From assembly GCA_018292915.2 (NCBI GenBank), contig JACVVK020000015.1, forward strand, positions 2,421,001-2,485,000: 64,000 nucleotides of DNA. Reading direction: 5' to 3'. Both the position numbers and the translations under genes were made by a program. This DNA is from Batillaria attramentaria (lineage: Eukaryota > Mollusca > Gastropoda > Batillariidae). The notes below the pieces were generated by a model. The model made no database searches. It saw nothing but the letters and a program-made list of their open reading frames with translations, and was not told the DNA's origin. Every line of letters starts with the position of its first letter. The first letter of the stretch is position 1. Shown here one piece after another: positions 12,345-22,775 of the stretch.

Positions 12345-12348
<4 letters not shown>

Positions 12349-12381
<33 letters not shown>

Positions 12382-12392
12382 CGAGAGCGAGA
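12349..12392. repeat. (GA)n microsatellite
   Basis: A GA run ends in three GAGAGC units, producing arginine/glutamate-rich shadow frames. Confidence 0.95.
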
Positions 12393-12430
12393 AGCATCTC
12401 ATTTTGCTGCACCAATCAGCTGATAGATGT

Positions 12431-12675
12431 AGCTACTTCCCCTGGCCCCTGTGTGTTTCAGCTGGGTAGCTAGAACCAAACCACAAACGTATTCATCACT
12501 AACGTACAAGTGTAAGCGCGGACACAAACAAACAAATAACAAACTAACAAAAGCTACTCCCCCTTGCCCCTGTGTGTCTCAGCTGGGTAACTAGAACCAA
12601 ACTACAAGCGTATTCATCACGTACGTAATACGTACAAGTGTAAACGCCGTCACAAACAAATAACAGACAAAATAA
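12431..12675. repeat. 121-bp tandem duplication
   Basis: Two adjacent units begin AGCTACT(T/C)CC and share CCTGTGTGT.TCAGCTGGGTA, CTAGAACCAAAC, GTATTCATCAC and TACAAGTGTAA. They differ by substitutions and a short insertion near the end of unit 2, so the duplication is not recent. Confidence 0.9.
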
Positions 12676-13223
12676 CAACAACAACAACAACAAAAACAAA
12701 TGGCCAGAGCCTTTTGCCAACCTGCCTACTTGACAGTTTGCAACCGCTGAGGACATGAGAAACAGGATGTATCACACTTTTATTGGCTTAGTTTGAACGT
12801 CCATTAGAACAGCACACACACCTTATCAGGAGGTGCGCGCGACAGAGAACGAAATAGGAAGTAGCCACAACGGAGGTAACATGGAGTCTATGACACTAAA
12901 AGACCAGACTCTAGGGGAGCTCCAGCCTTCTCCATTATCAGGAGATGCGGCACGCAAGGTCCGTGTATCGATCACCTGTCAGCGTGTGTGTACAGGGTTG
13001 TATCCAGTTTCAGGAACCTGTGCTTCAAGCGCTGAGTGGACGGACATGTCGTCAGTAATATTGTAAGCAGATAACTTGGCCACACGCGACGAGAACGGTG
13101 TTAGGTATGTGCGTGAACAGACGAACACAAAGGCAAAGCAATCGGCGAGATACACGCGGTAAGCGTGAGCTCGTGTACTTTACAGGAACCGAAATAAAGA
13201 ACCGGACAGCGAACTGCCCTTCT

Positions 13224-13600
13224 CCCCCCCCCCCCCCCCCACACACCTCACCAAAGGAGCAGCTGCCTCTCCCCCCTCCCCCCTTCCATGTAACTGAACG
13301 AAACAAAACAGACCACCACCACCACCCCTCCCAAAGCAACAACGAACAAACAAAAATCAAACCAAAACAAAAGAACCCAAAACAACAACAAAAAACAAAA
13401 CAAAAACAAGACAATAACACCAACACCCCCCCCCCCCCCCCATCAAACCAATCAACCGAACAAAAACACCAAAACACCACCACCACCATCACCACGACAA
13501 CCAAACAGAAAACAAAACAAACAAAAGTAACTAAACAACAATGCCCCCCTCCCCCCCCCCGAACACACCCAAACCCAAACAAAATGAAAACAAAACACGC
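13224..13600. repeat. C/A low-complexity tract
   Basis: Long C runs alternate with CAA-, ACC- and AAAC-rich sequence. The 184-codon plus-strand open frame over it is rich in P, K, N, Q and T only because of this composition. Confidence 0.9.
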
Positions 13601-13785
13601 ACCTTACACGAGAGTGAAAGAAACCTTCACACATTTTCAAAATAAAAAATAAATAAATAAAAATGGCGCGACTCCACACTGTATACAAACTTACTGGCGG
13701 AAAGGCCGCACCTTGCAAAGGTGTCGCTGTTTGAACTAGCAGCAGATGGGAGGTCAATATAAAAGGTGGATAAAAGGTTATTATT

Positions 13786-13786
<1 letters not shown>

Positions 13787-13857
<71 letters not shown>
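13787..13857. repeat. (CA)n microsatellite
   Basis: About 35 perfect CA units, immediately upstream of MITE copy 1. Confidence 0.95.
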
Positions 13858-13858
<1 letters not shown>

Positions 13859-13918
13859 AAGTTATTATTATTACGCACAATGTGATAGAAACGCCCATCT
13901 GGTGACAGATGTTGTGCT

Positions 13919-14206
13919 GGGCCCGTATGTAAAACTCGAGGTTAATTTAACCCACGGCTACAGGCCTAACACAGACTACAGACTACAACAAAAGGAACCC
14001 CAAAACAAAATAAAGTAAAAAAGGAAGCGAACAAGAAAGACAAAAGTCCTTCTATAACGGGATGGGCACCTTGCTGGAATGGACCCACTTCCTGACTTAA
14101 AACAAAACCAACGAACAGGAAATTAAACCCCAGAGCTAGTTTAGTTCGAGGTTAGACTCTAACCAGGGGCTAAACTCCCTAACCCCCGACTTTTACATCC
14201 GGGCCC
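13919..14206 (+). mobile_element. 288-bp MITE, copy 1 (GGGCCCG termini)
   Basis: The ends form inverted repeats: GGGCCCGTATGTAAAACTCG at the left and, read inward from the right, GGGCCCGGATGTAAAAGTCG. Subterminal palindromes such as GTTAGACTCTAAC and a TTAACC/GGTTAA pair add hairpin potential. An inverted copy of the same length lies at 49843-50129. No protein is encoded, so it is a non-autonomous element. Both copies are flanked by CT on the left and TG on the right, but a clear target duplication cannot be read, so the superfamily is not assigned. Confidence 0.82.
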
Positions 14207-14342
14207 TGGTGGATAATGGAGGAGGCGTTCCGCACCATATATACCCGCGTTTAGCTGACGTAACTTGGTCAGAACACACGCACGCGCAGACTGACGTCAC
14301 CACACACTGCTCAGCTATTTTGTTGCTGTTGTTGATTTTGTT

Positions 14343-14750
14343 GGGGCGATCGTGTCTCCGCCACCAATGCCAGAGGTCAGGTTCGAATCCCACTCAAGGC
14401 GAAGAATTTATCCTTCTCGTACTGACTTGGCACCATTCATTCGGGCCGATCCGGCCCGGGGGGGGGGGGGGGTGTCTCTCCGGGTACTCCGGCTCCCCCC
14501 TCTCTCTGCTTTGGAAATATTCAGCCCATAAAATTTGAAAATAAATGCAAATCTAAATTCCGGAACTTAAATAGCTGAGCTGTCCCTTCGCACCATGTGA
14601 CTGTAATGCGTTCATGTACAGTATATGAGAGAAGGCGTGTGATTCACGTGGGCGTGTGTGTTGGATTCAGTTCGCTGCGCTTAGAGCCAGTTCAAGAAAT
14701 TGGGTGAAGCACCTACACAATACACAGTCATCATCATCATCATCATCATC
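14343..14750 (+). repeat. SINE family B, A box deleted
   Basis: The head lacks the TCTAGTGGTTAAG segment but keeps the B box (GGTTCGAATC). The body is complete, with a long G run inserted before CTCTCCGGGTACTCCGG. The 3' hairpin and a (CAT)n tail end the copy. ATTTTGT occurs just before it (14335-14341) and just after its tail (14751-14757), a likely 7-bp target duplication. Confidence 0.92.
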
Positions 14751-14759
14751 ATTTTGTCA

Positions 14760-16128
14760 GTTTTGCTCGGGGCGGGTTTCGATGATGTTGTATCATGGGT
14801 CGCATTGACACAGAACTTCGGATGAATCGATAAAAGACCCCCCCCCCCCACCACCACCACCCTCCACACCCCCCGCCCTGTTCCATCACCTCTTCCTCCT
14901 CAGGGGCAAGCACACTGCATGGTGAAGTCATGATTGCCACCATAGATCACAATAATCTTCCGGATACGCCATTGTCACACTGTGGCGCTTTTATACATCG
15001 GTTTTTAATACACCACCAGCTGAACATGAACAAATGCATTTCCTTCTCACAACTGTTGTATTTTACTCCTGCTATGTCGCTCTCTTGGTGCACTCACAGA
15101 GAAGACACGGGATACAACAGAATACAACTCCAATACTTTATTTAACAGAAGATGCGCGGAGAACAAATTCATGAAAGAAGAAGAACCCAGAACGCTGTGC
15201 AGGGCTGTTTATATACTAAACACGTCAGATCTAGAACATTTCTCAACTTACTGGCAAGTTCGAAATCTTTCCAAGGTGACGTAATCTACTGACGTTCCTG
15301 CACCAGCATGTTCTTGGATGGTCTAGAAATTTCCAGCGAAATGCAGTGGCTTTTCGCGATCTCTACAACAAGAACTGTGAGGTTTTTCTGCAAAGGCTGA
15401 GTTAAGTCAACACCACAAGAAAACGAATCCTTACCAAGGGGAAGTTTGCGTCAAAACCGAAGAAGGAAGAAGGAAGAAGAGGAACGTCATTCTAAGATAG
15501 GCTCAAGAAGCCAGGGATGGATCAATAGAAACACAGAGCGAAACCACTTGGGTAAACACTGTGAAGAAAAATAAAACGTGAAAGCTAAAATAGTTGTGCA
15601 AACTAACTGCATTCTGATCCGTGTAAAATTTGCAAGCTGCAGAGAGAATGCATTATATAAAAAAAAAGTAATAGCTGGCCGCGGGCTCTTGTGTTTGGAC
15701 ACTCGCGATTTATACCTAATCACGACAGTTTGTCTTTTCTGAGCAAACACCCAGCCTTCTAATGGAACAGCTCGGACAAATGGATCACACAAGGGGAAGT
15801 CGACAAAGCCGGTTCTCATATTAGAGAGAGGATTCCAATGCATCTGCAAGAAAAGAAAAGAAAAGGAAAAAAAAAGAAAAAACTGAACAGGAACCACGTC
15901 ATTTTATAGGGCTTCAATTTTAATGTTAAAAAAAAATAACGAGAAGTATACCAGAAAATGAAATGGACTTGTTCTCGTAGAAAACCAAACCCAAGAAACG
16001 CCAATGCCTCCGTTTAAACGAGTAACCAGAGTATACAAAATATAGCCCGTCAAAGACGTACTATTAAATGCTGATGGGTATGTCCGTTCTCCGCTGAAGT
16101 GCATTTTAGCCGTTATCTTTCTCTCTTT

Positions 16129-16130
<2 letters not shown>
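14760..16130. other. intronic stretch without recognised features
   Basis: C runs near 14840 and 14870 and short A-rich runs are the only notable content. No repeat shared with other places in the window was identified. Confidence 0.55.
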
Positions 16131-16132
<2 letters not shown>

Positions 16133-16198
<66 letters not shown>

Positions 16199-16355
16199 CA
16201 ACAGGGCTTTATTCTCTTATTGAAGATACAGTACCGTGCAAAAGAGAACGCTTTGATAATTATAGACATAATCTGGTTACCACGGTGCCTCGACACTGAC
16301 GCGACGTCCGCTTGCAGTGAAAGTATACACAGAAAAATAACAGCAAGCACACGCG

Positions 16356-16426
<71 letters not shown>

Positions 16427-16500
16427 TCATGCACTGCATCTACAGGGGCACAAGAACATTATATCTGATAGTTACATCAGTTTAGGTGTCTTTGCATCTT

Positions 16501-16568
<68 letters not shown>
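16133..16568. repeat. three (CA)n microsatellites around repeat D and a short spacer
   Basis: CA runs occupy 16133-16197, 16349-16425 (starting with a CG run) and 16501-16568. The middle and right runs are followed by loosely similar spacer sequence, suggesting that CA-plus-spacer modules were duplicated. The block ATCAGTTTAGGTGTCTTTGC occurs both before the third run and at about 16784-16803. Confidence 0.9.
16198..16348 (+). repeat. dispersed repeat D, copy 1, flanked by CA repeats
   Basis: The reverse complement matches 50690-50848 through GTGCAAAAGAGAACG, GGTTACCACGG and CGTCCGCTTGCA. Both copies are bounded on each side by a CA/GT microsatellite, so the repeats belong to the unit rather than to the insertion site. 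Confidence 0.8.
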
Positions 16569-16570
<2 letters not shown>

Positions 16571-16756
16571 CGTGCTTCACAGTGCGAGTGTACAGGAACG
16601 TTACAGTCTCTGCCGACGGAAAATAGCCCTCTCCAGAACGATCAATTTTAGCCAATCAGACATAAGTTCAACTGTTGCTGCGGTTTAAAAGTCCCACGAG
16701 CTTTTCCATAACAAACAAACCGGTCACACATACACTGGTCAAGGTATTATGTATTT

Positions 16757-16787
16757 ATAATAATAATAATAATGAGTATTGTATCAG
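16757..16787 (-). repeat. SINE family B tail fragment
   Basis: ATAATAATAATAATGAGTAT followed by TGTAT is identical in layout to the 3' end of the full copy at 31051. Nothing of the SINE body follows. Confidence 0.6.
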
Positions 16788-17000
16788 TTTAGGTGTCTTT
16801 GCATTTATATTGCAATACTCTTTATCCAGCCCTTCATCTGAACCTAGGAAGAATGGATGGGTGACTGATTGATGATTGGTAATATTATGTGTGTGAGAGG
16901 GAGAGAGTGAGTGACCTCGTATATCTTGTTCCATGTTTTACTGTCACTTTTTTCAAAACGACGACACCGAAGACACTGCTCCCATTTGGGAAACAGTTTT

Positions 17001-17283
17001 TATTGAATCTTGAAAGTTTACTGAATCTTGAGGGTGGGTGGGTGTTTGGGGGTTTAACGTCCTTTTCCACCAAATACGGGTGATATTAAAACGATGAAAA
17101 AGTCAGCACAAATATTTGGCCCCAGCCCGGACACGAACTCACGACCCAAGCATTAGAAGTTCAACGCTCTCCCATTCGGCCACCCCGGCTCCCCTTATTG
17201 AATCTTGAAAGTTTATTGAATCTTGAAAGTTTATTGAATCTTGAAAGTTTATTGAATCTTGTAAGTTTATTGAATCTTGAACA
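17001..17283. repeat. 18-bp minisatellite, interrupted by a SINE
   Basis: Units of TTTATTGAATCTTGAAAG, about one and a half before and about five after the SINE at 17032-17194, form the array. Unit variation is low. The RFNKLS repeats in the minus-strand frame are its translation. Confidence 0.93.
17032..17194 (-). repeat. SINE family A, full-length, inside the 18-bp array
   Basis: Tail GGGTGGGTGGGTGTTTGGGG, body and head ending GGCCACCCCGGCTCCCC are all present, with a short deletion of the GACGGGGCA segment. The flanks are array units, so the target duplication cannot be separated from the tandem repeat. Confidence 0.95.
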
Positions 17284-17759
17284 CGCTACTGATAGTTCGG
17301 CAACAAACTGCCGCCTACAAGGGAAGGAAGCGACACCGCTTGTGGGCCCTAGCAACAGCTGCTACGGAGTTTTCATACTCCATTTCATGGCAGTCGTTCA
17401 CTACAGATCCCACAGACTTTGTCGTCGAGAAAAGAAAAAAAAATAAAAATAAAAAAAAATCATAAGCTGGTGCTGCAAATGAAAAAGTTGCGTTTGTAAA
17501 CAGACGTGGATGAAGCTGGCCTTCCCACAATCCTTCAACGTCACTTCCGACGGAAGCCAATTGTCCGCGGGGCCTCAAAGCTGCGCGTGTCCTCGAGTCT
17601 TTGATGTGCAGGGTGACATAGTAGTCGGCTTCCAACGCCCGAGGCAAGCATTTCACAGTCACTCAGGCGGCAAGTAGAATAATATTCAGAATAGGAGCGT
17701 ACCGTATGATGCTTAACTGGTCATAATCGTACTTTCTAAAACATTAGTGAACTTTACGG

Positions 17760-17935
17760 GTGAGTGGGTGATTGAGTTTTTCGGGCTTAAAGCCGCGCAA
17801 ACCACAAAGACTAATTCGCGGCTGAAGGTGAACTTTAGATGCACCAGCGAGCTGCGTTTCGTTTCGTTTCGCTCCAGTTTGTTCCAAGTCTGTGGCCGTA
17901 AGTGGTCTTAGCGCCGTGCTTCCTACAGACACAGT
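17760..17935 (+). repeat. dispersed repeat H, copy 1
   Basis: The core GCCGCGCAAACCACAAAGAC followed by TAATTCGCGGCTG recurs at 36523-36605 and, inverted, at 20735-20800. It directly precedes a tRNA-derived SINE at 17937. The right part (GCACCAGCGAGCTGC and a TTTCG run) is seen only here. Confidence 0.75.
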
Positions 17936-17936
17936 G

Positions 17937-18114
17937 AACCGGGATAGCCCAGCTGGTCAGTACAGTGTCGGGTGTGCCAAAGCTCTGGTTCCGAGTTCGA
18001 TTCCCGGCTGAGAGCCGAAGCTTTGTGACGACTTTTCTCTCCTTGTCCCGTCTCGATATCAACCGAGGACCCTTAGCGGAAAAGGGCGTCAAGTTCACAA
18101 CCAACCAGCCAATC
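17937..18114 (+). repeat. tRNA-derived SINE, diverged relative of family A
   Basis: An A box (GATAGCCCAGCTGGT) and a perfect B box (GAGTTCGATTCCCGG) are about 45 bp apart. The body has CCTTGTCCCGTCTCGATATC and ends AAAAGGGCGTCAAGTTCAC, parallel to the CCCCGTCTTTGATATC and AAAAGGACGTTAAAC blocks of family A. The same subfamily (GGCTGAGAGCCGAA after the B box) is at 19732-19858. Confidence 0.85.
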
Positions 18115-18146
18115 CTACAGAGAGACTATACTCAAGACACGTGAGG

Positions 18147-18149
<3 letters not shown>

Positions 18150-18198
<49 letters not shown>

Positions 18199-18254
18199 CC
18201 GCGCGCGCGCGCGTGTGTGTGTGTGTGTCTCTCTCTCTCTCTGCGTGCGCGCGA
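18150..18254. repeat. (GT)n-(GC)n-(GT)n-(CT)n compound microsatellite
   Basis: GT units give way to a (GC)n core, GT again, CT units and a final TGCGTGCGCGCG. Confidence 0.93.
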
Positions 18255-18274
18255 TTTTTGTTATTTAATCAGTC

Positions 18275-18523
18275 ACACCGTTCTTTCGGGCTGACCGTCT
18301 CCGGGTGCTCCGGCTTCCTCCCCCTCCGCTTTGGAAATGCTCAGCCCACAAAATTTGAAAATAAATGCAATTCTAAATTCCGAAACTTAAATAGCTGAGC
18401 TGACCCTTCGCACCACGTGACTGTAATGTGTTCATGTCCAGTGTGTGAGAGAATGCGTGTGATTCAAGTGAGCGTGCTTTGTGTTGGGTTTAGCTCGCGG
18501 CGCTTTGAGCCAATTCAAGAAAT
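18275..18523 (+). repeat. SINE family B, 5'- and 3'-truncated
   Basis: It starts inside the body at CCGTTCTTTCGGGC and continues through CTCCGGGTGCTCCGGCTTCC to the hairpin's first arm (GGCGCTTTGAGCCAATTCAA). The tRNA head and ATT tail are absent. Confidence 0.9.
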
Positions 18524-18949
18524 CAGATATTGACTTAGTCAAGCGGAGCAAGGGAAAGCCAAACTGGAAGCCAGCACCGTATCTGATATTACACACGGGC
18601 GCATACACAACGACACGGACCATGCCAGCCGGAGTAGAGGCCGAGTGAGTGCGCCGTGTACCGTGTACGATATGCTCTCTTGCTCTGGCACCAAACAACA
18701 GAGACGGATCGATGGGGGTCTGTCCGTAAGTAATCCACACTGTCCTTCTCGAAGTTCTGGAGCCGGCCCTACTAGTCATCGACGTCGAGGTGGGCCACAG
18801 GACGGGGCACGTCGAGATCCGCTACAGCTAGGCACAGAGTAACGCATTCACTGGCAGTGTAACGCAGGCAGAAAAGATCCTGAACAAGTTGGCGACAAAT
18901 TCCACCACGTGGAGGAGGGGAGGAGAGGGGGGAGAGGCCAAATGGTCTG

Positions 18950-19225
18950 CCATTAGGTAATATCAAAGGCAGGGGAACGAGAGAGAGTGAGAGAGGAGCA
19001 CGCATTTACCAGCTATTTGATTCAGCACCTTACGCTAATGACTGGTAATAACTGAAAGTTCTTTCACAGTTTCTCTCAAAGTGCGCACCAACTATGCGAC
19101 ATGTATGCACTTTCAGGCAATAGGCGACACATTACCGACCGTACTGATTAGATGTCTGACCTTTAAATACACACGAGCTGTTTTTTTTTTTTTTTTTGAA
19201 ACCACGGCGACGCCATGACCGTATT
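18950..19225 (+). repeat. dispersed repeat E, copy 1
   Basis: The segment TTACGCTAATGACTGG.AATAACTGAAAG, then CACAGTTTCTCTCAAAG, ACATG.ATGCACTTTCA and TCTGACCTTTAAA.ACACACG is shared with 20034 and 32896. All three copies follow a GA-rich stretch. Here the GA stretch is preceded by TAATATCAAAGGCAGGGGAA, which resembles the SINE A body, so E may be the 3' part of a composite with SINE A. Confidence 0.8.
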
Positions 19226-19731
19226 TTCCCTGTCACACTGGAACACGTGTAAGCGACACAGCAATTTCAAGGTCTCACTGCGGGGATTGGTTAGCTGGTT
19301 GGACGTTTAAAACCTCTATGCTCGCAACGCCGCTGAGATGGCAAACTGTCGCTTTCAAAGCTCGATGGCTGTTCATTAGATAGAAGAATGTTTCATTTGG
19401 CCATTCCGACCGTTTTCGTGACTTTGTGGCTTCTAATATTAGAGAAATACGATTTTCTTTGAGCCTTTGTTCCTGAACAGACTGGGACTGGACAAAGCTT
19501 CTAAAAATAGCCACCAATCAGTGCCGTGTAGCTAGTCCTCAGTCCGCAACCAAATAACGTCGTCTGCTCAGAACGCGGAACACTTCTACAACAACATACA
19601 CGCCGGCCAGAATCACCACAATGGTGTCAGATACTATACTGTGATCCAAGTGACTGATTCTGATGCGTAGAGTCAACACATTCGATGACAAGTTTTCCAC
19701 ACTCTACTGTACGCTTGTCGTACGCATGGAG

Positions 19732-19858
19732 ACTCTAACGTCCGTTTCCATAACAAGGGTGATATCAAACATGGGGCAGCAACGAAAGGAAAAGAAAACC
19801 CAGCAAACTCTTTCGGCTCTCAGCCGGGAATCGAACTCACGACCCGAGCAGTGACTGA
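19732..19858 (-). repeat. tRNA-derived SINE, family A relative
   Basis: CTAACGTCCGTTTCCATAAC and GGGTGATATCAAACATGGGG mark the body, and CAGCCGGGAATCGAACTCAC the B box region. The GGCTCTCAGCC block groups it with the copy at 17937. The A-box end is missing. Confidence 0.85.
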
Positions 19859-19960
19859 CAGGGGGATGGGGTGGGGTAAGAGTCTGCATCAGAACTTTGA
19901 GAAAAAGATGGGTCATAAGGTGGCTCCTGCAAGACTGGATTTCAAAGACGGCGGCAGATG

Positions 19961-19963
<3 letters not shown>

Positions 19964-20019
<56 letters not shown>

Positions 20020-20030
20020 GGGGGGGGGGG
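19964..20030. repeat. (GA)n followed by a G13 run
   Basis: About 26 GA units then a G homopolymer, directly before repeat E copy 2. Confidence 0.95.
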
Positions 20031-20033
20031 AGA

Positions 20034-20135
20034 GCAAGCATTTACCAGTCGTTTGATTTACCACCTTACGCTAATGACTGGCAATAACTGAAAGTTCATT
20101 CACAGTTTCTCTCAAAGTGCGCAAGTGTGCAAGTG
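20034..20135 (+). repeat. dispersed repeat E, copy 2 (short)
   Basis: It shares AGCAAGCATTTACCAG and the TTACGCTAATGACTGGCAAT block with copy 1 and breaks off after CTCAAAGTGCGC. Confidence 0.8.
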
Positions 20136-20589
20136 CGATGCTACTGCGTTCTTTACATCACTGTTTGAACGATCCCTATGGCACGCTCAAGATAGAAAAC
20201 ACAGCTTGATATCACCGTCACGTGGTGAAAAAGGGAGTTAAACCCGTAAACAATGAACCGCTTGAATGCAGTGCCACGTTAAAACAACCCAATCATGTGG
20301 CACTGTACGCTAAGCACGTGTTCTCCCTGGGGGACGCCGCGCGGCTAGTGTGGACAAAAAAAGGCCAAGCGAACAGTCGACTAATCGATATTACATTTAT
20401 CATCGATTGTACTAGAGTACTGGGGAACTCGACTCTCTCTCTCTCTCTCTGTGAGAGGTTTACGACCGCATGCATAACCCACCCCAATCCACCCACTTCA
20501 GCCGAAAAGTGTTTTTTTTTTTGGGGGGGGGGGGAGGAGGTGGCACTGCCTTTGCCCCTCTCTCCCTCTCTTCAGTTCTGTAGCCGTGG

Positions 20590-20638
20590 TGTGTGTGTGT
20601 GTGTGTGTGTGGTGTGTGTGTGTGTGTGTGTGTGTGTG
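20590..20638. repeat. (GT)n microsatellite
   Basis: GT units with a single GG interruption. Confidence 0.93.
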
Positions 20639-20734
20639 CTACTTTCGATAAGGCACTACTCCATGCTGACTATGTCAAACTCACTCCATTGTTATGGACA
20701 AATGTCTAAACAATCAAACGTCCGAGTCTGGGTC

Positions 20735-20800
20735 TCATGTAGCCGCGAATTAGTCTTTGTTGCATGCACGGCGCCTAGCCCTACAAACTCTCACTCTCTC
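20735..20800 (-). repeat. dispersed repeat H, copy 2
   Basis: The minus strand carries CAACAAAGACTAATTCGCGG preceded by GGGCTAGGCGCCGTGC, aligning with the core of the copies at 17760 and 36523. Confidence 0.65.
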
Positions 20801-20873
20801 TCTCTCTGATCTAGAAAAATGTCGGTCAATCCTCTACTTTGACACTAATTAACGCACGTGCCATTTCAACAAC

Positions 20874-21305
20874 TTGGACAAAAACTACGTCACTCATAGT
20901 CATACAGGGCAGGTTCCGGAAGTTTCTTGTCTGCGTGTGTGCCACTTACCGTTTAAAAAAGGGCTCTCTTTCATTCAAGAGTTCTCTCCACCAACGTCAA
21001 ACCTAACATCCGCAAATGCTCTTTATAATCCGCCCCAACACGCCTCCAGACGGGTTTGTTTGTACCCAAGAAATCCCAGCGTGACGCGAAAAGCGTCAAA
21101 GCGACGTCGTGAAGACGTCATCGCCGGCGTAAAACCGGAGCCCGATTACAACAAGCTTTCTATTTACACACCCCCAGCGTCCTTCAAATACCAGCACCCG
21201 GAACCAGCTTGCTGTCCCCTAATCTCGTCCGCGCAGTTTTATAATGCACGCGAGTTCTGGCCACCGGCGGGGGGGAGCAAGGATAGCCAAGGCGTAGAGC
21301 GTTGA
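20874..21305 (+). other. orphan 143-codon open frame, coding status doubtful
   Basis: This frame is unusual for the window because it is not made of simple repeats. It contains a basic stretch (RKASKRRRED) followed by VKPEPDY. No family was recognised, there is no start context or splice site that stands out, and its end merges with a SINE head at 21268. Chance is the most likely explanation. Confidence 0.12.
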
Positions 21306-21325
21306 ACTGCCAATGCCCGTGTCCC
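21268..21325 (+). repeat. SINE A-like tRNA head, fused to LINE remnant
   Basis: GGATAGCC.AAGGCGTAGAGCGTTG and CTGCCAATGCCCGTGTC follow the head of family A (GGTGGCCGAATGGTAGAGCG, TTCTAATGCTCGGGTC). The match stops before the B box, where reverse-transcriptase-derived sequence takes over. Confidence 0.5.
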
Positions 21326-21606
21326 TTGTTTTCTCCTGTGTCCATGGAAAGTCCCCCCGCAGTACCTCTCTGAGCTCAATCCTTCATATACTCCATCCCG
21401 CACTCTTTGTTCCTAATCTCAGTCCCGCTTGTCCATCCCTGTGTTTCTTGACACCACAACCAATAAGCGCTTTGCCTTTGGAGCTCGCTCCTTGAAGTGC
21501 TCTGCACCTGCTCTGTGTTACGCCCTGCCGCCATATTTGAAATCCAGCACCTCCAACGAGTTTTTCATAAACCACCTGAAGACCCATCTTTTCTCAAAGT
21601 GCTGAT
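21313..21606 (+). pseudogene. LINE reverse transcriptase C-terminal remnant (L2/CR1-like)
   Basis: Using two frames and passing one stop, the translation contains PPQYLSELNPSYTPSRTL, then RFAFGARSLKCSAPALCYAL and FINHLKTHLFSK. These match the conserved end of L2/CR1-type LINE polymerases (YLxxL, PSRTLRSS, FGxRSFxxxAPxxWNxLP, FKxxLKTxLF). A one-base shift and an internal stop show that it is dead. It is clearly diverged from the LINE at 23.6 kb. Confidence 0.85.
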
Positions 21607-21607
21607 G

Positions 21608-21955
21608 CTGACACCCCCCCCCCCCCCCATTTCCATTTTCCCGTTTTATTTTAGAACTTATTCCTGTCAGCAGTTCGATGTCGGCGGTACTTTACAGCCC
21701 TGGTGGAGAACAGACCCCCCCCCCCTCCTCCGCCTTACAATCAATAAAAACGAACGACACAACAACGGCAGCAGCAAGAACGACCCCATCCCCCCTCCGA
21801 ACCCCCCCCCCCAAAACAACAACAAAAAACCCAAAAAAATCCCCCCAAAAACCCTACCAAAAACAAAACCAAAAAGACAACAAAAACCAAACAACCAACC
21901 ACCAACAACAAAAACAACCAAAAATATAAATATAAACAAACCCACTCCACCACAC
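21608..21955. repeat. C/A low-complexity tract
   Basis: A C15 run and a C11 run are followed by CAA/CCAAAA-rich sequence, much like 5622-5797 and 13224-13600. Confidence 0.88.
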
Positions 21956-22516
21956 CTGATCAGACACCCCCCTCCCCACCCTCCCCTCCTAAAAATGTCC
22001 GCTTCATTGCCACCGCACATGACGGCCAGAACTCCAGTGCATCAAGAAAAACTGAACGCGCGGCTGGTCGCCAATACCCATTACCCCCACCACAAACCAG
22101 CCAATCGATCCACGTGCACAGGATTCTTTCATGGTGACATAATGGCGATTAATTACTCTGCTTGTAGAGCGACGCGTGGAACGCTCGTGCGCTTATGGTA
22201 TTTCACGGCGGAAGGAAACGCTGGCTTGCAGCGCGACACTCACAACCACGCGGTGGGCAGAGGGAGGACGTCTGCTTGCTGGAACGGCACGGATTTTGTC
22301 TGGCTCGTTTGGCCTTGAGAATGTAGGTTACGGCTTTGCGATATTTATTAGCTTCACTTGCTTTCAACGCTTAAGTTTTCTCTCAGTAAGTCTTGTCTTA
22401 TGGGACATGGGTTGCAAGCACAAACAAACTACAACTACCAATAACCGATTATGACTCATCAAGAGTTAAACATGAACGCCGGGAAAGTACAAAGTCGTTT
22501 TCCAAACACTGCAAAT

Positions 22517-22518
22517 AT

Positions 22519-22560
<42 letters not shown>

Positions 22561-22730
22561 TCGGTTTCTAGTGCCCACAAAGCACTTTCTGCAATGGATT
22601 TGTGCCGCTGTGAAAGTGAAGGTCAAAAGCCGCAGAGTGGGCAAGGTTTGCCGGCACTAACTACAGGGTTGTTCCTTCTTATACTTTATATCACATACTT
22701 GGTTTCAAGGTGAAAACAGGTGAACAGATC

Positions 22731-22775
<45 letters not shown>
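22517..22775. repeat. (GT)n, then (CT)n-(CA)n microsatellites
   Basis: A GT run at 22517-22554 and a compound CT/CA run at 22733-22775 are separated by about 180 bp of unique sequence. Confidence 0.9.

Noticed and set aside
16476..16807. Target-site duplication (ATCAGTTTAGGTGTCTTTGC at two places) of an unknown insertion
   Set aside because: At 20 bp or more it is long for a target duplication, and the interval includes a CA module resembling its neighbour, so tandem duplication explains it better.
20874..21305. 143-codon open frame as a gene
   Set aside because: No family similarity recognised, it overlaps a SINE head, and a frame of this length is expected by chance in 64 kb.
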